A stretch of DNA of 64,000 bases. Origin: Streptomyces sannanensis (GTDB lineage: Bacteria > Actinomycetota > Actinomycetes > Streptomycetales > Streptomycetaceae). The translations under genes were made by a program, and so were the position numbers. The stretch lies in NCBI RefSeq assembly GCF_039536205.1, contig NZ_BAAAYL010000001.1:2666001-2730000 (forward strand). The letters run 5' to 3'. Below the pieces are notes generated by a model. That model searched no databases and was not told where the DNA came from. It saw only the letters and a program-made list of their open reading frames with translations. Shown one piece after another: positions 55,320-63,680 of the stretch (its first letter is position 1; each line of letters opens with the position of its first letter).

Positions 55320-56996
55320 CTACTTGCCGGTGCTGCCGGAGCTCCCGCCGAGTTCCGAGATCCAGTCGGTGACGGCCGAGATGGCGTCGCCGATGGCCTG
55401 CCAGTAGCTCTTGCCCTGGGCGACCCAGTCCTGAAGGGGGGTCAGCTCCCAGATGAGCCAGCCGGCGACGAAGAGCAGAACGACCGTGAAGAGGCAGCCC
55501 TTGAGGCAGCCCAGTCCCGGGATGTGCATGGGGTTGGCGCTGCGCCGCCGCGGCTCACGGGGCTCGCGCGCCGGGCGGGGTGCGGGCTGCCGGGGCGCCT
55601 GAGGTGCCTGGGGCTGCTGGTACGGCTGGGACGCCTGGGGCTGCTGGTACGGCTGGGGCGCGTACTGCTGCGGGGGCGGGGGGGCGTACCGCTGCTGCTG
55701 AGGCTGCTGCTGCGGGTACCGCTGGGGCTGAGGCTGAGGCCGACGCTGTTGGGGCCGCTGAGGCTGCTGGGGCTGCTGATACGCCTGCGGCGGGCGGGGC
55801 GGCTGCTGCGGCGCCTGCCGCTGCGGACGCCGCAGCAGCGGGTCCTCGCTCGGGTCGAGGTACTGGATCTGGGTCTGCTCATTGCGCTCGCGGGCCGCCC
55901 GCAGCTGGGTCTGCCAGGGGTGCGGCTGGTCCGGCTGCTGCGCGGACACGGGCGGCATGACCGACGTCGGGTCGGCCGCGCCGGTCTGCGGGAGCACACT
56001 GGTCGCGCCGTTCGGGTCGTACGCGGCCGCGTTGGCGGAATTCGTCGGCAGCACCTGGGTCGGGTCCGCCGCGCCCGGTACCTGTGGCAGGTCCGGGGCC
56101 GGGACCGTCGCGGGTGCCGGGTCGGGGTCGAGCAGCGCGCCGACGCCGTCCGCGGCCTCCACCTGGGCCGCGGTGGCGTGCACACCGGTGCCCGCGGCGA
56201 CCACGCGCAGGGCGCGGGCGAGGTTCTCGGCGCTGGGGCGCTCGCCCGGCTCCTTGCGCAGACAGCGCTCTATGACCGTCCACAGAGGTTCGGGGACGGT
56301 CGTGGGGCGGCGCGGCTCCTCGCTGAGGTGCCGGTGCAGCACCTCGAGCGCCGTGCCCCCGGCGAACGGCGGACGGCCGGTGACCAGTTCGTACAGCATG
56401 ATGCCGGCGCCGTAGACGTCGACGGCGGAGGTCTGCGGGCGGCCCTCGGCGGACTCCGGGGCGACGTACGCGGGCGTGCCGACGAACTCGTGCGTGCGGG
56501 TCAGACCCGGGGAGTCGGCAAGGCGCGCGATGCCGAAGTCGGTCAGCATCGGGTGCATCTGGTCGCCGTCGCTGCGCAGCAGCACGTTCGCGGGCTTGAG
56601 GTCGCGGTGCACGACACCGTCCGCGTGGCTGGCGGCGAGCGCGTCGGCGATCTGCGCGGTGAGCAGGGCCGCCGCAACCGGGGTGAACGGACCGTTGTCG
56701 CGGATGTAGTGGTGCAGATCGGGGCCGTCGACCAAGTCCATGACGAGCGCGAGCAGATCGCCCTCGACGACCAGGTCACGGGTCCGCACGATGTTGGGGT
56801 GCGTCAGGCGGAGCAGTACGGAGCGCTCACGGAGGAAACGCATCACGACGTCCGCGTCGTTCGCCAGCTCCTCCTTGAGGACCTTGATCGCGACGATCTC
56901 GCCGGGCTCTGCGGCGTGGCGGGCACGCCAGACGGTGCCCGTGGCGCCGCGTCCGAGCGGCTCCTCGAGGAGGTACTTGCTGCCTACCGGCCGCAC
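55320..56996 (-). CDS. pkaA: Serine/threonine protein kinase (PkaA-like)
   Basis: A 558-residue kinase with GTG start. Gly loop LGRGATGTVW, Lys38, HRDLKPAN with Asp132, DFG at 153-155, VAPES activation segment. Kinase domain about 8-270. Then about 200 residues rich in Pro/Gln (QQPQQPQRPQQRRPQ), a transmembrane helix (GCLFTVVLLFVAGWLIWEL) and a small outer segment. The Gln/Pro linker is disordered and may be a substrate or docking site. It precedes pkaB by about 120 bp and is divergent from an FHA protein that could read its phosphothreonines. Confidence 0.88.
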   Translation of the reverse strand: MRPVGSKYLLEEPLGRGATGTVWRARHAAEPGEIVAIKVLKEELANDADVVMRFLRERSVLLRLTHPNIVRTRDLVVEGDLLALVMDLVDGPDLHHYIRDNGPFTPVAAALLTAQIADALAASHADGVVHRDLKPANVLLRSDGDQMHPMLTDFGIARLADSPGLTRTHEFVGTPAYVAPESAEGRPQTSAVDVYGAGIMLYELVTGRPPFAGGTALEVLHRHLSEEPRRPTTVPEPLWTVIERCLRKEPGERPSAENLARALRVVAAGTGVHATAAQVEAADGVGALLDPDPAPATVPAPDLPQVPGAADPTQVLPTNSANAAAYDPNGATSVLPQTGAADPTSVMPPVSAQQPDQPHPWQTQLRAARERNEQTQIQYLDPSEDPLLRRPQRQAPQQPPRPPQAYQQPQQPQRPQQRRPQPQPQRYPQQQPQQQRYAPPPPQQYAPQPYQQPQASQPYQQPQAPQAPRQPAPRPAREPREPRRRSANPMHIPGLGCLKGCLFTVVLLFVAGWLIWELTPLQDWVAQGKSYWQAIGDAISAVTDWISELGGSSGSTGK

Positions 56997-57334
56997 GTCA
57001 TGCGCTCCCTGCTGATCTGACTCACTGGATGGTTCTCATGGTTTTCCGACCACTGTAAGGCCGGTGGGTCATGCACCGCGGGTCATGCGTCCAGCTGTTC
57101 GAGGAAAAGACGCATGTGCTGCGGCGATGGTTGCCGGACTGTCCCGGACCGGGACTTTTGCCGGAACTTTTGCACCCAGAGCCGACCAATCAAGATCATT
57201 CAACGGTTGGCGGCGGGCATGTTGTCAGTGGCAGGTGCGAGGATGCCCTCAGCACGAAGTGCGTGCCGGGTGGGGGGAACCACAGGGCGGATCCCCCTGC
57301 CGGGCACCCCGCGCAGAAGGGACCGCCGACGGCG
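56997..57334. promoter_or_regulatory. Divergent promoter region, pkaA / FHA-ATPase
   Basis: 338 bp with no repeats and no credible gene. A relatively AT-rich patch around 57185-57205 (CAATCAAGATCATTCAAC) may hold promoter elements. Confidence 0.4.
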
Positions 57335-60300
57335 ATGCAGATCCGGCTGACCGTCCTCGCGCCCCGCTCCGGCCACGCCGGGCCGGGGCAGGCCTGCGAT
57401 GTCCTCGTCACGGCACCGGCCGGGACGGCTCTGGCCACCGTCGCGTCCGGTCTGGCCTCGGCGGTCTCCGGTCCCGACGCGTCCTCGTCGGGACCGGTGG
57501 TGCTGTACGCCGGACGGGAGCGGCTCGACGCACAGCGCTCCGCGCTGGGCGAGCCGCCGCTGGTCGACGGCGCGGTGCTGTCGCTCCAGGTACCGATGGA
57601 GGACGCCGCCCCCGACGGCCACACCTCCGCTGCCCGGCTGCATGTGGTCTCCGGCCCCGACGCGGGCGGCGTGCATCTGCTGCACGGCGGCCGTATCGCC
57701 ATCGGGCGCTCCGCCGACGCCGACGTGCCACTGGACGACCCGGATGTGTCCCGGCTGCACTGCGCGGTGACGCTCACGGACGACGGCCGGGTCGCGGTGG
57801 CCGACCTGGGCTCCACGAACGGCACCACGATCGACGGCACGGACGTGGGCGAACGCCCGGTCCGGCTGGCCCCGGGCGCCCTGCTCCGCATCGGCGAGTC
57901 GGCCCTGCGCCTCACTCCCGGCGCACCGGTCCCCTCGCTCCCGCTCGCCCCGGACGGCGAGGGCCACCTGCGGGTGACGCGCGTGGCGGGGTCCGTCCCG
58001 GCGCCCCGTGCGTGCGAGCCCGCCGACGGTCCCCCGCCGCACAGGAGAATCCCCGCCCCTCGAAGGGATGAGGGTGCGCCCGCGGCCATGGGGCACCCTT
58101 CGGGAGGGGAAACGGATCTGCCGCAGGAGACCGGACACGGGTGGGGGAACGCCCCTGGACTCCGGACCGCCGGGCACGACAACGGCCCTGCGGGCGCCCC
58201 GGGCCCCGACATGCCGCCGCAGAGGACCGGCCACACGTACGGGACCGCTCCCGGCTTCGCCCAGGCGCAGGAAGAGGACCTCGCCTCGCGACGGCAGGGC
58301 ACGCCACCGAGAGGCACCCGGATCCCCGGCGCGGCACAGACGGACAAGCCCAGACGCGGGATAGGAGCCTGGGCCCGAAGGCTCGCCGGAGGATGGGCGG
58401 AGCCCGCGACCGGCGAACCACAGGGCGACGAGTTCCACGCGGGCGCCGCGCCCATACCGGAGACCTGGCCCGATCCGGCCGCGCTGCTGCTGACCGCGCT
58501 GGGGCCGGGCCCACGGCTCTGGGAGCGCGGCCCCGCGCACCCAGAGGCGCTCGCGGTGCGGCTGGGCACGGCGGACCGCGCCGAGCTGGCCGCGGTGCCG
58601 GTGACGGTGGGCCTGCGCGAGGTGGGCTCGCTGGGCCTGGCCGGGCCGCGGGCGCGGCTGGCCGGTCTGTCCCGGTCGGCCGTGGCACAGCTCGCGGCGC
58701 TGCACTCCCCCGCCGATCTGGAGATCGTCCTCATCAGTACGGGCCGTCGCGTCGCCGAGTGGGGCTGGCTGGGCTGGCTGCCGCATGTACGGCCCGGGCA
58801 CGGGCAGGACTGCCGACTGCTGCTGGCATACGACCAGGAGCAGGCCGCGGCCCGCACGGCCGAGCTGGTGCGCAGACTGGAGGACGGACCACTGGGATCC
58901 GGCTGGGCCCACGCCGGGCATGCCGCGGTCAAGGAGGCCGCCCGTCGGCACTCCGGCCCGTACACCGTGGTGATAGTCGACGGCGATCCCGGCTCGGCCG
59001 CTCTGCGCGAGACCACGGCCCGGCTCGCGGCGGCCGGCGCGGCGGCCGGGATCCATCTGATCTGCCTCGCCGAGACCTCCGCGGCCTCACCCGTCTCGCC
59101 GGTCGCGGAAACGTACGAGGCGGCGTGCGCGGCCGCACCGGCGTTCCGTGAGTGCGGGGCGGTCGGCCTGTTGAGCGGTGATGTGGCAACGGCTCTTCGG
59201 GTGCTGCGTACGGCGGGCGGGCGGCCCGCGGGCCATGGCACCGTCGCCATGGTGGACGCGGTGTCGGCGGCCTGGGCGGAGCGTTTCTCGCGGGCGCTGG
59301 CCCCGCTGAGGGCGGAGGGCCGGACACCGGGCGACGCCCGCGCCGGACGTCCTCAGGCCGTGCTGCCCCCGTCGGCCCGGCTGCTGGACGAGCTGGGTCT
59401 GGCCAGAGCCACTCCGGCGTCCCTGATGACCCGCTGGGCCACGGCCGCCGAGGGCACCGCCGTGCTGGGCGCGGGTTCGCACGGACCGGTCACCGTCGAC
59501 CTGGCCGCGGAGGGCCCGCATCTGCTGGTGGAGGGCCCGGCGGGCAGCGGCCGTACGGAACTGCTGCGTACGGTGGTCGCCTCGCTCGCGGCCGCGGCTC
59601 GGCCGGACCGGCTCGGCCTGGTCCTCGTCGACGGCGCGGGCGGCGAGCGCGGCGAGGGGCTGCACGCCTGCACCGAGCTGCCGCATGTGTCCACGCATCT
59701 GGTGGCCTCGGACCCGGTACGGATGCGGGAGTTCGCGCAGGCGCTGGGCGCCGAGCTGAAGCGGCGCGCCGAACTGCTGGGCGGTCTCGGCTTCGCCGAG
59801 TGGCACGCGCACGCCGAGGCCTCGGGACGGCTGGCGGGCCCGCGTGGCGCCAAGGGGCAGCGGGGCGACCTGGACCCGCCGCCGAGCCGTACCCTGCGGC
59901 TCCGCCCGGCCGCGTCCCGTACCCAGGAGCCGGAGCCGGAGCCGCTGCCCCGTCTGGTCGTGCTGGTCGACGACTTCGACGCACTGGTCGCCCCGGCGCT
60001 GGGCAGCCCGGGCCGGCCGGCGGCCGGTTCGGTCGTACGGGCCCTGGAGGCGGTGGCCCGTGACGGCGGCCGGCTCGGGGTGCACCTGGTGGCCACGACG
60101 GCCCGCCCGGACCGTACGGCCGGCACAGAGCTGGCCCGCGGGGTCCGGCTGCGTATCACCCTGGACGCGCCGCCCGCCGCCCCGGCCGCGGAGGAACCGT
60201 CGCCTGGCCGGGGCGGCCTGCATCGGCCGGACGGCACCCTTACGCCCTTCCAGGGTGGCCGGGTGACGGGTCGGATTCCGCGCACGGCGACCCTGCGGCC

Positions 60301-60463
60301 CACGGTGGTCCCCCTGGAATGGGAGCGCATGGGTGATCCCCCGGCCCGCCGTCCCGTGCGCGAACTGGGCAACGGCCCGACCGACCTGGCCCTGCTCGCC
60401 AGCGCCCTGGACCGTGCGGCCCGCTCGGTCGACGCCGCACCGACGCCCTCCCTGATGCCCTGA
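57335..60463 (+). CDS. FHA-domain FtsK/SpoIIIE-type (EccC-like) ATPase
   Basis: A 1042-residue protein. An FHA domain spans about 100-195 with phosphothreonine-reading residues in GRSADAD (124-130), SRLH (139-142) and STNG (160-163). A disordered Pro-rich linker to about 370 follows. The rest resembles FtsK/EccC ATPase modules: P-loop EGPAGSGRTELLRTV near 732 and Walker B LVVLVDDFDAL near 875. The P-loop Lys of GxxGxGKT is replaced by Arg. Start at MQIRLTV; the upstream frame lacks support. The FHA domain and the divergent PkaA suggest phosphorylation-controlled activity. No other type VII secretion genes are in the window. Confidence 0.82.
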   Translation: MQIRLTVLAPRSGHAGPGQACDVLVTAPAGTALATVASGLASAVSGPDASSSGPVVLYAGRERLDAQRSALGEPPLVDGAVLSLQVPMEDAAPDGHTSAARLHVVSGPDAGGVHLLHGGRIAIGRSADADVPLDDPDVSRLHCAVTLTDDGRVAVADLGSTNGTTIDGTDVGERPVRLAPGALLRIGESALRLTPGAPVPSLPLAPDGEGHLRVTRVAGSVPAPRACEPADGPPPHRRIPAPRRDEGAPAAMGHPSGGETDLPQETGHGWGNAPGLRTAGHDNGPAGAPGPDMPPQRTGHTYGTAPGFAQAQEEDLASRRQGTPPRGTRIPGAAQTDKPRRGIGAWARRLAGGWAEPATGEPQGDEFHAGAAPIPETWPDPAALLLTALGPGPRLWERGPAHPEALAVRLGTADRAELAAVPVTVGLREVGSLGLAGPRARLAGLSRSAVAQLAALHSPADLEIVLISTGRRVAEWGWLGWLPHVRPGHGQDCRLLLAYDQEQAAARTAELVRRLEDGPLGSGWAHAGHAAVKEAARRHSGPYTVVIVDGDPGSAALRETTARLAAAGAAAGIHLICLAETSAASPVSPVAETYEAACAAAPAFRECGAVGLLSGDVATALRVLRTAGGRPAGHGTVAMVDAVSAAWAERFSRALAPLRAEGRTPGDARAGRPQAVLPPSARLLDELGLARATPASLMTRWATAAEGTAVLGAGSHGPVTVDLAAEGPHLLVEGPAGSGRTELLRTVVASLAAAARPDRLGLVLVDGAGGERGEGLHACTELPHVSTHLVASDPVRMREFAQALGAELKRRAELLGGLGFAEWHAHAEASGRLAGPRGAKGQRGDLDPPPSRTLRLRPAASRTQEPEPEPLPRLVVLVDDFDALVAPALGSPGRPAAGSVVRALEAVARDGGRLGVHLVATTARPDRTAGTELARGVRLRITLDAPPAAPAAEEPSPGRGGLHRPDGTLTPFQGGRVTGRIPRTATLRPTVVPLEWERMGDPPARRPVRELGNGPTDLALLASALDRAARSVDAAPTPSLMP

Positions 60464-60628
60464 CGTCACGTCACGAGCCCATCACGATCGGCGCATTGGC
60501 GGCCGACGTGGTATTGCGGTGATCAACCGCCGGGCGTAGGACTGATCGAACGGGACGAGGGCGGCACCGCGGCAGTCGCGGAAGACGGCCGCGCCGATCC
60601 CATGCGTGACGGGAGAGACAGGCCAGTG

Positions 60629-62005
60629 ATGCGTAGAACTCTTCGGGCACATCTTCGTTCGGGCACGGCCGTCCTGACGGCCGTCGCATTAGGATCGCTC
60701 GCCCTCGCCGGCTGCAGCAGAGACGACAAGGACGGCGGAGGCAAGAAGGACAACACTCCGTCGTCGCAGACCCCCGCGGCCGGTGTCCAGCTGCCGAAGC
60801 TGCCCGGCGAGAAGCTCGAGGTCGCGGCGGTGTGGACGGGCCCCGAGCAGGCGAACTTCACCAAGGTGCTGGACGAGTTCGAGAAACGCACCGGTGCGAC
60901 GGTGACCTTCGTTCCCGCGCAGGACCCGATCGTCAACTTCCTCGGTACGAAGATCGCGGGCGGCCAGCCGCCGGACGTGGCGATGCTGCCCCAGGTCGGG
61001 GCGCTCAAGCAGGCCGTGGAGAACAAGTGGGCCAAACCGGTCGGCGCCGAGGCCAAGGCCCAGCTGGACAAGAACTACTCTCAGGGCTGGAGGGACCTGG
61101 GCGCGGTCGACGGCACGCAGTACGGCGTCTATTTCAAGGCCGCCAACAAGTCCCTGATCTGGTACAACAACGCCGTCTTCGAGAACGCCGGCGCGCAGGT
61201 GCCCAAGACCTGGAAGGACTTCCTGGCCACCGCCGAGACGATCTCCGCCTCCGGTGTCACCCCGGTCTCGGTGGGCGGGGCGGACGGCTGGACGCTCACC
61301 GACTGGTTCGAGAACGTCTATCTCTCCCAGGCCGGCCCCGAGAAGTACGACCAGCTGGCCCAGCACAAGATCAAATGGACCGACCCCTCCGTCAAGGACG
61401 CCCTCACCACGCTGGCCGAGCTCTTCGGCAAGCCGGCCCTGATCGCGGGCGGCGCGGACGGTGCTCTCCAGACGGAGTTCCCCAAGTCCGTCACGCAGAC
61501 GTTCACCGGCGGTGACCAGCCCAAGGCCGCGATGGTCTTCGAGGGCGACTTCGTGGCCGTCAACATCGCACAGACCAAGGCGAAGATCGGCACGGACGCC
61601 AAGGTCTTCCCGTTCCCGGCGGTCGACGCGCATCCTCCCGCGGTGTCCGGCGGAGATGTGGCCGTAGCGCTGAAGGACTCCAAGGGTGCCCAGGCGCTGA
61701 TGACCTTCCTCGCCTCGCCGGACGCGGCGAAGATCTGGGCCGTGGCGGGCGGCTTCATCTCTCCCAACAAGTCGCTGTCCTTCGACGCGTACCCGAACGA
61801 CGTGCAGCGGGACATCGCCAAGGCACTGATCGCGGCGGGCGACGACTTCCGCTTCGACATGTCCGACCAGGCACCCGCGTCGTTCGGCGGTACACCCGGC
61901 AAGGGCGAGTGGAAGGCGCTGCAGGACTTCCTGAAGAACCCGAAGGACATCGCGGGCACCCAGCAGCGGCTGGAGGCCGACGCGGCCAAGGCGTACAAGA
62001 GCTGA
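60629..62005 (+). CDS. Sugar ABC transporter substrate-binding lipoprotein
   Basis: A 458-residue family 1 extracellular binding protein. Lipobox LALAGC after MRRTLRAHLRSGTAVLTAVA gives a diacylglyceryl-Cys anchor, followed by an Asp/Lys/Gly linker. The AANKSLIWYNNAVFENAG segment and GDFVAVNIA are typical of alpha-glucoside/maltose binders. The C-terminus has SPDAAKIWAVAGGFISPN. First gene of the transporter operon; the permease follows 7 bp after the stop. Confidence 0.92.
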   Translation: MRRTLRAHLRSGTAVLTAVALGSLALAGCSRDDKDGGGKKDNTPSSQTPAAGVQLPKLPGEKLEVAAVWTGPEQANFTKVLDEFEKRTGATVTFVPAQDPIVNFLGTKIAGGQPPDVAMLPQVGALKQAVENKWAKPVGAEAKAQLDKNYSQGWRDLGAVDGTQYGVYFKAANKSLIWYNNAVFENAGAQVPKTWKDFLATAETISASGVTPVSVGGADGWTLTDWFENVYLSQAGPEKYDQLAQHKIKWTDPSVKDALTTLAELFGKPALIAGGADGALQTEFPKSVTQTFTGGDQPKAAMVFEGDFVAVNIAQTKAKIGTDAKVFPFPAVDAHPPAVSGGDVAVALKDSKGAQALMTFLASPDAAKIWAVAGGFISPNKSLSFDAYPNDVQRDIAKALIAAGDDFRFDMSDQAPASFGGTPGKGEWKALQDFLKNPKDIAGTQQRLEADAAKAYKS

Positions 62006-62012
62006 CGACGCC

Positions 62013-63368
62013 ATGAAGACGGCGACCGCGGGGGGCCCGGCGAGCAGCCCGGCGCCCCCCGCCGACAGGCGTACGCGCAAGAGCGTGACCGGCACCCGCA
62101 AGCTCGTCGCGGCCGGCTTTCTGCTGCCCGCACTGGCGCTGCTGGGCGCGCTCGTGGTTTACCCGATCGGGTACTCGGTCTACCGGTCCTTCCTCGACCG
62201 CTCCGGGAGCGGTTTCGCCGGCTTCGACAACTACGTGGAGATCTTCACCGACGGCTCCATCCTGACCGCGGTGAAGAACAACGCGATCTGGGTGGTGGTC
62301 GCGCCGACCGTCGCGACCACCCTCGGACTGATCTTCGCCGTGCTCACCGAACGGGTGCGCTGGGGCACGGCGTTCAAGCTGATCGTCTTCATGCCGATGG
62401 CGATCTCGATGCTCGCCGCGGGCATCATCTTCCGGCTGGTGTACGAGCAGGATCCCGACCGGGGCGTGGCCAACGCGGTCTGGGTGGGCGTGCACGACAC
62501 ATTCGCCGAGTCGGCGGGCTTCCCGCGGGCACACCCGCTGCCGGTCCACCCGCTGAAGACGACCGGCGGCGGGGCGTTCATCACCGAGCAGCCGGTCGGC
62601 GCGGGCGCACAGGTCCAGCTGCCGCTGGTCGGTGTGGCACCCGCGAAGATGCCGTCCGACGCGAAGCCCGCGGCGGCGGCGAAGCCGGAGCCGGGCAAGG
62701 TCACCGGCACCGCCTGGCTGGACTTCACCAAGGGCGGCGGGGGCAGGCCCAATGCCATCGACCCGAAAGAGCTGGGCCTGAAGGGCATCAGGATCGAGGC
62801 GGTCAAGGACGGGAAGGTCGTCGCCTCGGCGAGGGCCGCGGCGGACGGTACGTTCACGCTGCCCGCGAAAGCGGACGGCGCGCTGCTCCGCCTCCCGGCG
62901 TCCAACTTCCGTGAGCCCTACAACGGGGTGGACTGGCTCGGCCCGTCCCTCGTCACCCCGGCGATCATCGGCTCGTACATCTGGATGTGGGCGGGCTTCG
63001 CGATGGTGCTGATCGCGGCGGGCCTGGCGAGCGTGCCGCGCGAACTGATGGAGGCGGCGCGGGTCGACGGCGCGAACGAGTGGCAGGTCTTCCGCCGTAT
63101 CACCGTCCCGCTGCTCGCGCCGGTCCTCGCGGTCGTCCTGGTCACCCTCATGATCAACGTACTGAAGATCTTCGACCTGGTCTTCATCATCGCGCCGGGC
63201 TCATCCCGGGACGACGCGAACGTACTGGCGCTGCAGCTCTACCAGTCGTCGTTCGGCACGGACGCGCATCTGGGCGTCGGCAGCGCGATCGCCGTGCTGC
63301 TGTTGCTGCTGGTGATCCCGGTGATGCTGTTCAACATCCGGCGGATGCGGAGGGAGGCGCGGCGATGA
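62013..63368 (+). CDS. Sugar ABC transporter permease 1 with a 135-residue extracytoplasmic insert
   Basis: A 451-residue MalF-type permease. About six transmembrane helices; the EAA loop is ELMEAARVDGANEWQVFRRI then TVPLLAPV. Between the third and fourth helices (residues about 165-300) lies an insert that ends like a carboxypeptidase-regulatory or SpaA-like beta fold (LGLKGIRIEAVKDGKVVASA; DGTFTLPAKADGALLRLP). Plain permeases of this family have about 300 residues. The TGA overlaps the ATG of the first mini-ORF. Confidence 0.9.
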   Translation: MKTATAGGPASSPAPPADRRTRKSVTGTRKLVAAGFLLPALALLGALVVYPIGYSVYRSFLDRSGSGFAGFDNYVEIFTDGSILTAVKNNAIWVVVAPTVATTLGLIFAVLTERVRWGTAFKLIVFMPMAISMLAAGIIFRLVYEQDPDRGVANAVWVGVHDTFAESAGFPRAHPLPVHPLKTTGGGAFITEQPVGAGAQVQLPLVGVAPAKMPSDAKPAAAAKPEPGKVTGTAWLDFTKGGGGRPNAIDPKELGLKGIRIEAVKDGKVVASARAAADGTFTLPAKADGALLRLPASNFREPYNGVDWLGPSLVTPAIIGSYIWMWAGFAMVLIAAGLASVPRELMEAARVDGANEWQVFRRITVPLLAPVLAVVLVTLMINVLKIFDLVFIIAPGSSRDDANVLALQLYQSSFGTDAHLGVGSAIAVLLLLLVIPVMLFNIRRMRREARR

Positions 63369-63472
63369 ACACCACGTCCACCCCGGCCCGGGCAAGCCAC
63401 CGGGGGCCCGGGGGTCGCCCCCCGGGTGAGCACAGCAACATCCGGCGGATACGGAGAGAGGCGCGGCGATGA
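63365..63472 (+). CDS. Mini-ORF 1 of the 104-bp repeat (35 aa)
   Basis: MNTTSTPARASHRGPGG to SNIRRxRREARR, then TGA. It has GGAGG-like GGGAGGCGCGGCG upstream and overlaps both the permease stop and the next mini-ORF by ATGA. The last residues repeat the permease C-terminus. It may be translated by coupling, but is most likely a by-product of the duplication. Confidence 0.45.
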   Translation: MNTTSTPARASHRGPGGRPPGEHSNIRRIRREARR

Positions 63473-63576
63473 ACACCACGTCCACCCCGGCCCGGGCAAA
63501 CCACCGGGGGCCCGGGGGTCGCCCCCCGGGTGAGCACAGCAACATCCGGCGGATACGGAGAGAGGCGCGGCGATGA
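63469..63576 (+). CDS. Mini-ORF 2 of the 104-bp repeat (35 aa)
   Basis: Second copy of the 35-codon frame with the same AGAGAGGCGCGGCG leader and ATGA overlaps on both sides. Protein-level role doubtful. Confidence 0.4.
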   Translation: MNTTSTPARANHRGPGGRPPGEHSNIRRIRREARR

Positions 63577-63680
63577 ACACCACGTCCACCCCGGCCCGGG
63601 CAAACCACCGGGGGCCCGGGGGTCGCCCCCCGGGTGAGCACAGCAACATCCGGCGGATACGAAGGGAGGCGCGGCGATGA
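63573..63680 (+). CDS. Mini-ORF 3 of the 104-bp repeat (35 aa)
   Basis: Third copy. Its TGA overlaps the ATG of the second permease, so a ribosome could travel the whole chain from permease 1 to permease 2 by four successive ATGA couplings. Confidence 0.4.
   Translation: MNTTSTPARANHRGPGGRPPGEHSNIRRIRREARR

Larger units (their letters stand above)
63365..63676. repeat. 104-bp tandem repeat, three copies
   Basis: Units at 63365-63468, 63469-63572 and 63573-63676. Each begins with ATGAACACCACGTCCACC and ends with a copy of the permease 3' end (AACATCCGGCGGATACGG ... GCGCGGCG). The middle carries GGGGGCCCGGGGGTCGCCCC palindromes. Units 2 and 3 are nearly identical; the first differs at a few bases. 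Confidence 0.97.

Noticed and set aside
57335..60463. A type VII secretion locus
   Set aside because: Only an EccC-like ATPase-type protein is present. No EsxA/B, EccB, EccD or mycosin genes are visible in the flanking sequence.
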